Assembly: GCA_023078555.1 (NCBI GenBank)
Contig: CM041197.1
Location: 11,071,257-11,135,256, forward strand
Length of the DNA: 64,000 nucleotides
Direction: 5' to 3'
Source: Ulva prolifera
Taxonomy: Eukaryota > Chlorophyta > Ulvophyceae > Ulvales > Ulvaceae
Both the position numbers and the translations under genes were made by a program. Each line of letters starts with the position of its first letter. The stretch's first letter is position 1. Below are positions 22,880 to 35,229 of this stretch, one piece after another. The notes below the pieces were generated by a model that worked only from the letters and a program-made list of their open reading frames with translations, was not told the DNA's origin and did not search any database.

Positions 22880-24760
22880 GCAGATGATGCAAGTGCTTGT
22901 CGGTGTGCTGAGATAGCCCTCCTGTGGATGTCAGTGATGTGATCACATGCAGCCGCTGGTATTCTGGCCAGCAGAGATGCTTCACACGATTTACCAGCCT
23001 CTTTGCAAAGGGGTTGTGACGCTAACTGGCCGCGAGTACAGCTGGGCTGGTGATGCCAGTGCTCGTGCCTGACGGTGTGCTGAGATAGCCCTTGTCACAA
23101 TGCATGAGCCTGCGGGCAGCAGTGTGGTGACAGGTGCACCCATGCACGAACGATCCGCGGATCCAGTGTAGGGGTAAGCCGCCAGCTAGGATCGTCTCGA
23201 TATAGTGAGAGAGATCGTGCGAGGGTTTCCCGCCGTAACCTTGAGTATTGAGTGTTCAGTGTGCATATAAGCATGTGCACACTGAGATCTGTAACCATTC
23301 TCTCTACTGTTTCCCGGTACTAGCACTTCCCTTCAACATCTCTCGGTTCTACCTCTGTGCGCAGCAGGTATGAGATGTTGGCTGTCCTGACCTGACCTGA
23401 ATGAGGACTGCGCGTCCGCCCTGCACAAAGATAGCTTTTCTGTCAGCCCTCCTGTGGATGTCAGTGATGTGATCACATGCAGCCACTGGTATTCTGGCCA
23501 GCAGAGATACATCAAACTATTCACCAGTGTCTTTGCAAAGGGGTTGTCACGAGTTTTGACCACGAGTACAGCTGGGCTGGTGATGCCAGTGCTCGTGCCT
23601 GTCGGTGTGCTTATATAGCCCTCCTGTGGATGTCAGTGATGGGATCACATGCAGCCACTGGCATTATGGCCAGCAGAGATACATCAAACTCTTCACCAGT
23701 GTCTTTGCAAAGGGGTTGTCACGCTAACTGGCCACGAATACAGCTGGGCTGGTGATGCCAGTGCTCGTGCCTGTCGGTGTGCTGAGATAGCCCTCCTGTG
23801 GATGTCAGTGATGTGATCACATGCAGCCACTGGTATTATGGCCAGCAGAGATACATCAAACTATTCACCAGTGTCTTTGCAAAGGGGTTGTCACGCTAAC
23901 TGGCCACGAATACAGCTGGGCTGGTGATGCCAGTGCTCGTGCCTGTCGGTGTGCTTATATAGCCCTCCTGTGGATGTCAGTGATGTGATCACATGCAGCC
24001 ACTGGTATTATGGCCAGCAGAGATACATCAAACTATTCACCAGTGTCTTTGCAAAGGGGTTGTCACGAGTTTTGACCACGAGTACAGCTGGGCTGGTGAT
24101 GCCAGTGCTCGTGCCTGTCGGTGTGCTTATATAGCCCTCCTGTGGATGTCAGTGATGGGATCACATGCAGCCACTGGCATTATGGCCAGCAGAGATACAT
24201 CAAACTCTTCACCAGTGTCTTTGCAAAGGGGTTGTCACGCTAACTGGCCACGAATACAGCTGGGCTGGTGATGCCAGTGCTCGTGCCTGTCGGTGTGCTG
24301 AGATAGCCCTCCTGTGGATGTCAGTGATGTGATCACATGCAGCCACTGGTATTATGGCCAGCAGAGATACATCAAACTATTCACCAGTGTCTTTGCAAAG
24401 GGGTTGTCACGCTAACTGGCCACGAATACAGCTGGGCTGGTGATGCCAGTGCTCGTGCCTGACGGTGTGCTGAGATAGCCCTCCTGTGGATGTCAGTGAT
24501 GTGATCACATGCAGCCGCTGGTATTCTGGCCAGCAGAGGTGCTTCACACTATTTACCAGCCTCTTTGCAAAGGGGTTGTCACGCTAACTGGCCACGAATA
24601 CAGCTGGGCTGGTGATGCCAGTGCTCGGGCCTGACGGTGTGCTGAGATAGCCCTCCTGTGGATGTCAGTGATGTGATCACATGCAGCCACTGGCACTCTG
24701 GCCAGCAGAGATGCTTCCACCTAGTAACCAGCCTCGTTGCAGCGCTGCTGCCCCCAATGT
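22880..24760. repeat. 172-bp satellite array with a three-unit higher-order period
   Basis: CCTCCTGTGGATGTCAGTGA recurs at about 22919, 23449, 23620, 23792, 23964, 24136, 24308, 24480 and 24651. Units carry TGTGATCACATGCAGCC, TTTGCAAAGGGGTTGT and GCTGGGCTGGTGATGCCAGT. Two variant types (GAGTTTTGACCACGAGTACA versus GCTAACTGGCCACGAATACA) recur so that 23448-23963 is repeated almost exactly 516 bp later. About nine to ten units in all. Reading frames through it are by-products of the period. The same unit occurs about three times at 40910-41370. Confidence 0.85.
23093..23445. mobile_element. Solo LTR in the satellite array
   Basis: This 353-bp block interrupts a satellite unit. It starts TGTCACAATG, ends TTTCTGTCA, and is flanked by a perfect 5-bp duplication GCCCT (23088-23092 and 23446-23450). 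TG...CA ends with a 5-bp duplication indicate a retrovirus-like LTR left by recombination between two LTRs. A TATA-like TGCATATAAG lies near 23265. No internal coding part is present; the Copia or Gypsy class cannot be told from the LTR alone. The perfect flanks suggest a fairly recent insertion. Confidence 0.7.
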
Positions 24761-27700
24761 TAGCATGTTCGGTGTCACGCCCTCTGCACTGCGAGGTAAG
24801 ACAGAGGGCATGCCAGCAAAGACACTGTCACCACAGCACTGCTGCCCCCGACGTGTGCACGTTCGGTGCCACGCCCTCTGCACTGCGTGTGAAGGCAGTG
24901 GGTATGCCAACACAGAATCGCGCAACACTGTGAGAATCGCTCAGCGCAGTGTTGTTGCGTCTGGCGTGTACGGAGTCTCCTCGAGGAGTCTCCTCAGATC
25001 TGTGCCCTCAACACTGTATGCGGGCACCCCTGCCCATTTGCATCAGTGCTTGGTCATGATGGGACTGATTAAACCTCCTCAAGCCTAAAAAGCTCAATCT
25101 TTAATGCACAAGGCACTGGTTGACTCCAATCCTGATCGCATGCAAGGTCGGCTCACTGCTCTATGTCATGCCTTTGGTAGGGCCAATATGGATGTTAAGC
25201 TAATGTGCAGTGCATAGTTGTGACGAAGACTTTGTGGCCACATCCTAGGCCTCAATGTGTTCCTGTGAATCTGCGTTGCATCATCATCACACCGGCTTGT
25301 TAAGCATTTATGGGCAGTGTCGCTCTGATGGGGCTGCCGGATGATACCTATGTGGTTCAATGCCTGCTGCGAGGCCCGTCTGTCATGTGTCTCACTGTTG
25401 TTACGTTGGCTGCCCTGGTGGCCACATACGCATGCATACTCCGCTCTGTCCCAGCTACTCATCGCTGCAGCGTGCACACAACTTTGTACTGCGCAGAAGA
25501 AACTCTTATCAGCGCTGACGTGTACCAACACTGCCATCATGGTCATCGCATGTGCGCAGTGATGGCACGTATTCTTATGCCTGCGGTACGTTCTGGAGGG
25601 CCGGTTCCCGAAGTTTCATGCGCAGCGACCATGTCTATACGGCTTCGGTACTCATGTCACTTGTTTACACATCGTTGATAAGCAAGTACAATGTGGCTCA
25701 CTGTAGGTGTAGGGCTCGTTGTCCGTGCGAACTTACACGTTTGTTAGCAGCAGCAACACGACCGCTTGGCTGCTGCCTAGGCAGCCAATCAACCGCCAGA
25801 AAACAACCGAGAAAGGTATGATTCCTACGTGTAACAGATTGACACAGATTCGTGCAATGTTGTGGCGCAAAAGCGCACATGGCCTTTCGATGTTAAAGAA
25901 CTGCCCGAGTTCCACACGGTCTCTCAGCATCCTGAGTTGTGATTACGAGCAACTCATATCAAACTGCGCATCGGTTGTGATCCATGTGTTTAGTAGCTGC
26001 CAATCGTGGGATGAAGTTTCACGCTGATGGTTTCGTCGGAAGTCAAACATCATCGCCGTCAATCATAGCCCCGTAGCCGACGGAGTAACCACGTAATGAA
26101 TGGCACATGCTATGTTTCTGCTGATCTTGTATCTCCCAGCATGCCTCTATCGTTGTCAGCATGCAACAATGTAGCTCGTCGGCTGCATGTCTCCATCGAA
26201 AATGGACACGCACACTCACCACGCATGCTCTCAGTAAGTTTCATATTGTATACAGTGTTTCGTGTAGACTACCTGTGGTGAAGTGTCAAGGTGTTTTGCG
26301 AGTATTGAAATGCTAATGCTTCACAGGTCACCGATTCCATCGACACTAGAAACTTCACGAAAACTGGCCAAAGCACGAAACGTACTATTCGGCTCGTCTG
26401 GTACGGGCCGTCGTCTTTATGCGTTTCCGCTGTCGTTTGATCCTGTTGCACTGACCGTATGTCGACATGTTCGCCGATCACACGCGGTTTGCCTAAGCAG
26501 GCGATGTTCTTCCGTGGTGAAATAATTGGTGGACGATTTCTGCCTAATAGCAGTCTATGGGTGCTATACCGTGTACTGATTCCTAGCAGCGCCTGCAACG
26601 TACGCTAATTTCACACGTGCAGACCCTTTCCGAGGCATTAAACATCTGACAGATGCACACTGACTTTGTTGCCTAAATGCAGGCTAACCTTTCAGGCACC
26701 ACAAGCGGAGCAGGATACTCGTCTGCATCGAAACCGAACCGAGTCCATGAGCAGCCGTCGTCCCATGAGCAGCGCACTGATCAAGCTGTTTCTGTATCTT
26801 TTGCTTTGTGCCGGACAGAACAGGCCAGTTGCCCCTGGATGCTGCAGCGTGCCGCGGGGAACGAGGCTGTGCGTTAGGTGCACTGGCTCGCAGCAGTGAA
26901 CTGTGCGTTGGTGTCCGGTGGACACCAATGGTCACAGTTGAGCATCACCCCGTGTCATCATTATGTGGCTGCACAATATCGCATATTCGACACACCGCCG
27001 GTCAATGCCGTTGACGTACGTGTCGTGCAGTCACATGGCATCGGCCGGCGGTGTGATCACACATTTTTTTTTTCGGCGGATGCTCCCCGCCCTTGCGGGT
27101 AGAGCGGATCCGCCATTACAAAGCCATCCGTTAGCACAGAGCTATAAAGGCAAGTCGCCCTTAATACATAGACAAAGAAGGGCATCCCTTAGTGCCGCCC
27201 TTGTGTAGAGTCATGCCGCCCTTAATTAGGCTTCAAAAAGTGCCACCCTAAATAAGGGCGAAATCTAAGGGCGACAGTAAGGGCGACATGTCACTTTACA
27301 AGGGCGAAATAAGGGCGGGGGTAGGTACAGACGAAGCGATGGGCTCACCTGCATCCGCGCCTGATGTGCATGAAAGCTCGATAGTGCGGCGAGGTGTGCA
27401 GAAAATCGCTGATCCACGGGCACTGGCACCCCCTGGGCAGTCCAGCAGAGAGGCCTCATCCCCCACACAGCCCGAACCTGACAGCCAGATGCGGAGCAGC
27501 AGCACCGTCTCTTCGTCCACGTCCTGCAGCGAGGGAATGTCACGTCCGTGACCTGTCGCTTCAACTTGCCGGCAAAAGTGAGGTAGCGCGGTATCAATGG
27601 AGTGCGCATGTGATATGCTGGATGTGTCTACAAAATGTTGTTATGGCCTCTCTTCTGTGCAGCAGTATCAGAGTAATCCCGTGCCTCCATGCTTACTAAG

Positions 27701-28531
27701 TCTTGTAGTACAAAACTCCACAGTGAATGCTGACAGCCGGACGTGTTAGATGATCACGACAGCCACACTGCGAATCAGAGCAGCTGACTTAAGGTAGGAA
27801 CTTGATAGAGGTTGATCTATTGGTGCAGCCTGAGACAGCTGAGCTGGCGCAACTGTTGCTGTTTGCAATCACACGGTGACAGCAAGAAGCATGCCATGAC
27901 CCATTGCGCCATGTTCAGTACAGTTGGTTCTGCCTGTACATACCGCAGTACTTCCACCTGCCGTGTGCTGCAACTCGAGGCAAAGCTCGAGTCATTAATG
28001 CTGTCTAGGAATGTCCAGAGGTGTGTGCAGGAGCATACATCAGGTGCGATGGCGATGCCCTCAGTGAAGCCAAGGCTCCTGCACGCCACCTGCGCGTCCT
28101 CTTCGCCAAAAACCCTGGTGAATCCTTGGTAGGAGCACACGGTGCCCCAGCCACCTGCTCTGGCAAACTCCAGGCGGCCGTACTGGGACAGGCCGTCCTC
28201 TGAGGTGGCCCCGCCTGACAGACGCACCTCCCCATCACCTGCGTATCCAGCACAGCTATTTAATTCATACTGAGCTCAGGATGGGCGGTCAGAACCATGG
28301 GGGCGGGTGCTCCTTGCGCAATTACGCAATATGCATACTATACTGTGCTCAATTGCATGTGCAAGCACTTGCTGAGCAGCAGCCGATGAAACACCTGTGG
28401 CGCTGCTGATGACACGGAGGTATCTGATGTAGTGCATACTATACTATAGAGTACAGCGCGCCACATCGGTAGGCCACGGTCTCGCCAGAGGAGACTTTCA
28501 GCTGACGGCATGCGGACGAAAACATGATTGC

Positions 28532-28646
28532 CATCTTTGCTGCACAAATTGTAATGCAATTCTTGGATAACGCTACAATCACAGAGACGATCTAGGTTAT
28601 TGTAGCGTTATTCAAGAATCGCCTTTCGATGTGTGCAGCAAAGATG
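28532..28646. repeat. Long hairpin in an SRCR intron
   Basis: CATCTTTGCTGCACA (28532-28546) is perfectly inverted at 28632-28646, and the inner arms TTCTTGGATAACGCTACAAT and ATTGTAGCGTTATTCAAGAA pair with one mismatch. It lies in the intron between domains 1 and 2 of gene 3. It could be a tiny foldback element or an RNA hairpin. Confidence 0.7.
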
Positions 28647-30106
28647 TCTGGACTGTGGCGTGTGGAACAACGCCATGCATGCATGCCCCCCGATTGTCTA
28701 CTACAGAGCACGCAGGTACGGCAAGCCTGAGGGTGCGAGAAACTGCATATGCTAGTACACAAGTCCTGTCTTTTTCCCGGACGTGCATCGTAGATTGCAC
28801 CGGCTCAACCCTCTCAAATGATGACAAGCACAAGTGATTGGGCGAATCGATTCCAGCAAGACAAACACATTTCAACCAGCTGCAGACATGCAGTCCATAT
28901 CGGGCAGAATCCACAAAACATAAGCAAGCCCGGCGAAGCAGAATTCGCGCTGCTTGCCAGCTTGCGGCTCTTGCTTGAACAGTCTACTCTCCACGCGCAC
29001 CTGGCCCTGATGCGGCCCCGCAGGCGATGTATGTCGGGACCTTGCCAATCTGAGATGTGCAGCTCCTCCCGTCAAGGGTATAGTCACCGTAGTAAGAGTA
29101 CTGGTCAAGCACTGCGGCTGGGCAGTCAACGAGGCGGGCCTCCGAGCCAGTGCAATTTGGATTCTCCAGCACTGTCGGAGCCTCAGCCTCCTGCAATGGC
29201 AAGCTCGCGTGTAGGGTTCACCTTATTCCTTACCAATGTAGTGACAATCATATGATCAGTGCACACGTATGTTTCCATCTAGCACATGTACATCTGCATT
29301 GGGCTTTGCTCCTGGAACTTGTGCAGCTGACGGGGCATGCTGTGGCGGGTCAGGACATGGAATCTGCAGCAGCAGCATGGACATGCATACTAGAGTAAGC
29401 AATGGAATGCTTCGGCAGGGAGGAAGAGCGCGCTGTGAAGACGGCTTCAGCAGGAAGCTCCCATGCAGTCGACCGTCGTGTGATAAGGCGATGCAATAGT
29501 GCAGGGATGCTCAGTGGTGGCTGCCACTGGCAGCATTCTATGTTCGAGAGAGACTGAAAGTAAACCAAGACAAATCACATGAAAACAAAAGGAGGAACGA
29601 GTATACTTACAAGTCAAGTTGAAGACAACCTTTGGGCAGTGTTGTAGCAGGCTGTGCATCTGTACACTTTACAGACTGAGCTTGTGACAGGACATTGCAG
29701 GACAGCGTGCTAGAGAGTGGACCTGAGTGACATTGTGGCCCCTGGTGATCAGGCTGCATGGTCGTGGATGCTGGGGCTCTTGGGCAGTTTCAGGGCAGAT
29801 CAAGACAGCAGGTCATCTTGATCGTGTGCAAGGGCGCACCACGAGCTCAGCCTCTGTTTGGGCTTCATCCGCAACGGGTGAAATGCCCCCTCCAACAAAG
29901 CCGAGCTGGCGACATGCGACATCCGCTTCTGAGTTGGAGAAAAATGCGCCACAGACCGTTCCAAAGGCGCCACCAACTAAGGCCTGCAGCGCTCCAATGA
30001 TGTACCCGTTCAGCTCGAGCCGGGATCCCGGCGAGCCACCAGCATCAGGTCTTCACAGAACTTGACGAGATCGAGAGCGCTGTGTTGCACGCGGTGTTCA
30101 GCGAGA

Positions 30107-32945
30107 CACTAGTAGCACCGAAATGTCCTTACAGCAGCCTCACTTCAGCCATACAGTGTCCTTATACGCGTTGTTAGGGCTAAGCTAGGCTGATGTAAGG
30201 ACAGCGCAAGGATTTGTGGCATGCTTAAAATCCTTACACAAGGACTGGTTTGGCACATGTTTGGAAAGATAGGGTTCCGTCCTAGCAGGTAGGATGTCCT
30301 CACAAGTATAGTCCTTACAGATGAGGACCACATTAGGAGACCTAGCAAACATCCGTAATGACAGTTTTAGGATCATGTAGTGTCTGTGTTTGGTGTATGC
30401 GTGTGTAGTGTGCAATCGTCACCACATGATGCAGTTGCAACATGCAATGGCTGGTTCATTGGCTGATTGGTTGTGGCCAGCAGGCCACCTAGGGGAAGCG
30501 TGTACGTGTCATGCCCTTCAGCATTACCACATGTGGCTATGCTGAAGCGGCATGGCAGGCAGTCTTTCCCTAAGCAGCGCTGCTCACTGCACTACCTTGA
30601 TGCCTTGCTGCCTGTGGCCCGCAGGCCACAGAAGTCAAGCGTGTGCGTGCCACACCCTTCAGGTTGGCCACACTTGGTTGTGCTGAAGCAGCCAGATGAC
30701 AAGCTGTCTTCGAGTAGCGCTGCTTACCATGCACCGCTGCTGTTCACTGAAGCACACTGCAACCTCTCTGTGATGCACTCAGCCCGCTCTGGCATGCCGG
30801 TGCTAGAGGCTGAATAAAAAAACGCTGGTGAACTGCAACTGAATGATGTGTCTTCAGCTCCTGGCATGCCATCTCTGTAGCGTACCCGGGCAAGATCTGC
30901 ACCCATATGCCTCATTATGCACACACACTTATTGCAAGAAACTCATGTAGTTGAAGCAGAAGCGCTCGATCCACAGTGTTTCACAGCATGCAGGACACCG
31001 CCAGCACAAAGCTCAAAGCACACTGCAATGTAAAAATTACGAGCCGACAATGCCTCAACTAGCCCAAGTAAAAAAACTTGAAATCCGCATGTGCTGAATC
31101 CGTGTGCAAGCGCAGTGGGTAAGCTGCAACTGATTGCATAGTGGGGCGAGACTGACGGTGCCTCGAGAGAGATCGAGTGAAACCCTCAGACGCTGTCACT
31201 TAGTTGCACGGACCCGACTGAAACCATAAGTCAGTGTTTCACCTCCTTGTGAATGCGGGTCTGCGTTGGATGCATATGTGCTAGGACCTATGCGCTGACC
31301 AGCAACTACAGCGTTGCTTCTCACTGGAATCGGCTACCCTTGCTAGACTGCTGACAAAAGATTGCAAAATAGCAAACAAAAGGATGTCGCGCTGCAGAAT
31401 CAGACGTCTACCGGTGATGTGATGTGTTTAGCGTGTGCAGTCGCGCATCACCGTCGAATACCTGTTCTAGACGCCTGTGCACTGCCATCACAAAGAAAAA
31501 TACGATCAGTCTTCGATAATTTCGTACCTCAGGTATACACAGGGCAGCGGATCGTTGCGGCCCGGGCCTTGGGGTTGAGTACCTTCGGCTGCTGTTAACA
31601 AGAGCACCGCGAACTGAAAGCAATACGGCACTCGCGATTGCACCCTCACTGGATCAAGAACTATGTGATGACTGCGGAATCACAATCGATCCGGTCCAAG
31701 ACATACGCTGGTTCGATCGCTACCAACTGTGCCACCCGCGCGGGTATTCCACAGCATTACGCGTGCCTACCTACACCTTGCTGAATGTACGATATGCCCT
31801 ACACGATTCATCAGACTTGCATGCGTTCGCTGCTTTATGTGGTTGTTCGCGCTGTATCACCTCGTTGTTCATGCGGCACTGCGCCACTCCCGCGAAGCTG
31901 AGTTATTTACTCCCGCGAAGCTCGGTGGCCACGGGCTTCCCCCATGGCGCAGGCACGTCTGCCGCCCACGAAAAGGCACACGAAACCCATTGCAAGCATA
32001 ATTCGCCTCATGAACAAGCCTAGACAGCGACGCGCAAGCTTCTGGTCTCGCAGTTAGGCGCTTTGCACTGCGCAGCGTTCGGACAGCATCAACATTATGG
32101 GCGCAGAAATCGTCCGATCACATTTCATGGCATGCTCTGCACACAGTGTTAATAATGAAGCAGTCTGCAAATGCTTGTTGAACGATGCTGCCAGTGTCTT
32201 GACGTGCACGATACTGCAGCGCTGTACAACACGCCGTAGGTATGGGCTGCAAATCACCGAGCCAGGAGCGCGGACTCGTTCGTGAGAAGTGACCAGTCAG
32301 AACAAGAACGTCAGGTCGGACTAGCAGATGTTCAACGTGCTTCCCATGCTGTCCTGCTGATGCTAGCACTTGAGTGCTTGCTGTGCATCAGTGGAGTCCT
32401 GCAGACATCACTGCTTTCTGACACGCGGCTCCACGATAGATCCTTGTATGATGTCAAGTGCAATTTAAAACTCTGTTGGGGCTGTGACCAGTTGTGACAC
32501 TTCAGACTCACCTCGCCTGTCCCCATCGCTGTCCAACCACGTAGGTGAGCACTTTATGACAGATTGCATTGCCACCACGGTATACAATAACCATAGTATG
32601 ACATGTACATACTCCGTGATCACAACTACGGCGTATACGACTGTCGCCACGTGAGCCTGACCAGCTCCTCAGTATGTCCTCACGTGACAGTGCACAGCTT
32701 CCCAATGTTCCTGCCACAAGCTGGGCACTTTTGGGTCCTTACAAAGTAGCAACATGTGTCCAAATTCCAGCCCAGTCTGGTCCTACACTTTATGACCACA
32801 TAGTGTGTCCTTACGGACGTTATGCTTCAGCCCTGTCGCCCGTAAGGCTCATGTAAGCCGCATGGACGTCATAAGGATGATATTCGGCCGTCCATACGTG
32901 AGGATCGCGTGGTGCTGCTGTAACGACAACTCAGTGCTACTAGTG
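30107..32945. mobile_element. CACTA-like DNA transposon, copy A (non-autonomous)
   Basis: The 2.84-kb block starts CACTAGTAGCACCGAAATG and ends CAACTCAGTGCTACTAGTG, with 3-bp flanks AGA at 30104-30106 and 32946-32948. A CACTA start and a 3-bp duplication are typical of En/Spm-CACTA elements. GTCCTTAC or GTAAGGAC occurs repeatedly in the outer 250 bp at each end, as expected for subterminal transposase sites. Inside is a ~140-bp tandem repeat (about 30470-30735). A Cys-rich reading fragment (CDDCGITIDPVQDIRWFDRY, about 31655-31714) also occurs in copy B with changes. No transposase domain is visible, so it probably needs a partner. It lies just upstream of the first exon of gene 3. Confidence 0.75.
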
Positions 32946-32948
32946 AGA

Positions 32949-35220
32949 CGAACTCATTTGAAATCATGAGGATATCTCACTGCACCGCCGTGGCAGCTCC
33001 TCCGACAGACAGCGCCAGCGCAGAAGCTTGGCAGCAACATCGTGTGCTGCTGCAGAAGGGCTGCATCGATTGCGAGAGCGAGAGATGTTTGATGTGAATT
33101 GGGGCATGTCTCACACTGAGTCGGTGGCGCAGCTGTGCACCAAGACGGGCAGCCCGAGTTGTGACGAAGTGATTCAGGAGCACCATCGGCCACAGGCACC
33201 AAGGTACAGCAGCTCTGCGACACGGAGGCCCCAAGACGTGGCGTAACTCTATGTTGGCCTGTACAAATCTGCACTAGTGCTGGGCAAGGCCTAGGTAACA
33301 GCTACACGCAGTGCTCGTTGCGATCAGTCTAACGCTGCGGTGTGGCAGGGAAGGTCTGGGAGTGCTCGTGAACACACCTGGTTCTGAACTGTCGGGCAGT
33401 GTCGATGACAGTGGGATGACAGGCTCTTGCGAGGGAGGACACAGTGACTACGGCCACATTGCCTCACCAGGGTGAGCCACCAACGGGGGTGCGCCAAATG
33501 TGGGTGAGCGAGACTGTACCTTTGCGAAAAAGGCTCTGAAAGAGCATTGAGGGTCCAGTCAATGCAGTCTAAGTGCTTTAGTGTCTGCGTATACCTTTGG
33601 GCGGTCCACATCACTGGTATGTGTGATATTCTACATTCCCTGACGTGGCCACGGCGCACCGCAGAGGTGAGCACTCAGTGGGGGGTGAGCAGTCCGAGGG
33701 TGTGCCTCCTAGACAGCATGACTGTTTCGCAACGGGCAGCTGCATGCTTGGCCATAACTGTATTCCGGCGCATATGATGAGGTATATATGTCCTAGATGT
33801 ACTTCTACCTGCATTGCTGAGGAAGTGAAACGAGGCTTGGCTCACTGGAAGGGGTGAGGGTCATGGAAGGGTGCGCAGCGCGGGGTGCGCATGGTGCCTG
33901 GATGTCGCCAGATTTGCGCATGCGCGAGACAATCGGCCTCGGAGAGAATCCTAGCCTTCCTAATCAAATCTGTTGTGTGGCATGAGCGGTAAATCACGGC
34001 TTGCAACCCTCGCTGCTCGGGCGCACCATGTGTGATGCGCGGTCAAATATGGCAGGTGAAATAACTGCGTTTCGATCACACTGCTTTCCGACCATTATTA
34101 TGTGAATGGTGGGTGCGGCATGAGTCGAACACGCAGCACTGCAGGCTGTTGGCGCATCCTGCAGTCCATTTGCGCACGCATCACCATCACACTGACTTTC
34201 GTGCCAAACCAGTGCACTTCCTCTGTCATCATCAGCAGCGTCAGTGAGCGCATGTGGCGGCCACCTGTCTGGATTTTATTTAGCTGTGCACATCACTATT
34301 TGCGCAATGTAGACCAGATGTCCCTTGTTGCCACATCGTGGCGTGAAAGATGCGGGCAGGTACTAGCTGCCAGCTACGTCCGGGATATATGTCCCCGATC
34401 AAGTGTCAATGAAAAGTTTGTCAGTTGATTTCGGCAGTGAGACAAGTAAATATATAGACGCAGCTTCGGGTTACATTGCTCGTTGCGTCGTCACCTGCAG
34501 CCAGCCGTTGCATGGTCCGATCTCCCTTCGTGCGAGCATGAAATATGTGATTCATCAATCTAGGACTTCGACTATGCCAGCTCGTCTTGCTCAGCAGCTG
34601 GTGCACGTTGCAGTGTTAGCTGCAACTCTACGGCACTACGCGGGCAGATATTCTGCAACAAGCTTACACAGTTTACATCAAAAGTATGGAACTTTTTACT
34701 TCATTCGTATGAACCTGTAAGGTTTTCTGTTATGCATTCCACGCGAGTCGCGTTGTTGATCGACCTGTTCCAAGAGCAGGCCGCGAGTCTGGCGAACATC
34801 ATGGCGTCTTCGTATTTGCGTGGCATACTTGATCGGCTAGCAAATCATCTTGCCCTCGTGATTCGAACGTTTGCGAATGCATTGCCATGGCAGGCTGATT
34901 GACATAGCGTTGACGTGCTTGTGGGACGCCCTGGGTAGCTCCAATAGGTGGCTGTGTATATGCGATCGCAATGCTGACAAAGCATAACGAGCGATACTTA
35001 TCTGTAGCTGGTACGTCCGCATTGTGACCGGCTGTGCAACAATTCTGGTGCACAGTTCTCGTCCACAGCCATACAGTCCCAGTCACAATATGAAAGCCAC
35101 TGATGCCCACATTTATTCAGCTGATGTGCCACTCTAGCACTGATGTTGCTGGTGCGTTGGCACTGGTGTATGCTGAACCACTGCTCTAGGCTTCATCTGT
35201 TCACCACTCAGCACTGCACG
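32949..35220. other. Stretch without a recognised gene, possible transposon DNA
   Basis: A GC-richer open frame at 33028-33246 (+, including MFDVNWGMSHTESVAQLC) is unrecognised and may be a gene fragment. From about 33466 the words GGTGAGCC/GGTGAGCG cluster (33466, 33505, 33666, 33683) and recur near 36475-37615, which may mark the ends of another element. Nothing else is identified. Confidence 0.3.
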
Positions 35221-35229
35221 TTTATGCAG

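Larger units (their letters stand above)
21988..27333 (+). mobile_element. Element X, copy 1, inserted in an SRCR intron
   Basis: The right limit is where similarity to copy 2 stops exactly at GTACAGACG (27333 and 39583). The left limit is the inverse CGTCTGTAC at 21988-21996. More than ten AGGGCG/CGCCCT words lie in the last 250 bp, and two in the first 60 bp. Internal landmarks are a 172-bp satellite array, a solo LTR, and stretches shared with 39955-42118 in inverted orientation. Coding fragments (such as GEHVDIRSVQQDQTTAETHK on the minus strand near 26480) recur in copy 2, but I cannot assign a transposase family. No target duplication is evident. It sits 15 bp beyond the domain-2 donor (exon end 27349), leaving the neighbouring SRCR splice sites intact. 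Confidence 0.6.
17935..30053 (-). pseudogene. Six-SRCR gene 3 on the minus strand, decaying and transposon-loaded
   Basis: Exons on the minus strand: 30053-29840 and 29190-29001 (domain 1); 28238-28039 and 27523-27349 (domain 2); 21529-21306 and 21034-20860 (domain 3); 20172-19680 (domain 4); 19354-19193 and 19013-18759 (domain 5); 18475-18336 and 18156-17935 (domain 6, ending VCTASS and TAG). Order, intron phases and splice sites match gene 4 exon for exon. Two frame breaks are seen: an 11-bp insertion in the first exon (about 30017-30035, where gene 4 reads VARRELNGYVIG) and a sixth C where gene 4 has five in the domain-4 exon (19974-19979). The intron after domain 2 contains element X; a CACTA copy sits 54 bp beyond the first exon. 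No signal exon was found upstream. The terminal TAG overlaps a possible GTAGCT donor, so the 3' end is not certain. Homopolymer sequencing error could explain one break, not both. Confidence 0.65.

Noticed and set aside
23477-24271. Identical 92-residue frames repeated 516 bp apart
   Set aside because: They arise from the satellite higher-order period (three units of 172 bp, no stop), not from genes.
22880-24760. CRISPR array
   Set aside because: Units are 172 bp tandem copies with no unique spacers of constant length, in a eukaryotic setting without cas genes.
21988-27333. Polinton or other large virus-like element for X
   Set aside because: No DNA polymerase B, integrase or capsid signature is visible, the inverted ends are only 9 bp, and the element is short for that class. 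Left unclassified.
30467-30817. A 116-residue frame in CACTA copy A
   Set aside because: It follows a ~140-bp tandem repeat and is not preserved well in copy B; no transposase motif.
32954-33274. Possible SRCR exon of gene 3 on the minus strand upstream of the CACTA element
   Set aside because: It shows a VADGAPE-like stretch, but that resembles the antisense reading of SRCR exons and has no core motif in any frame.
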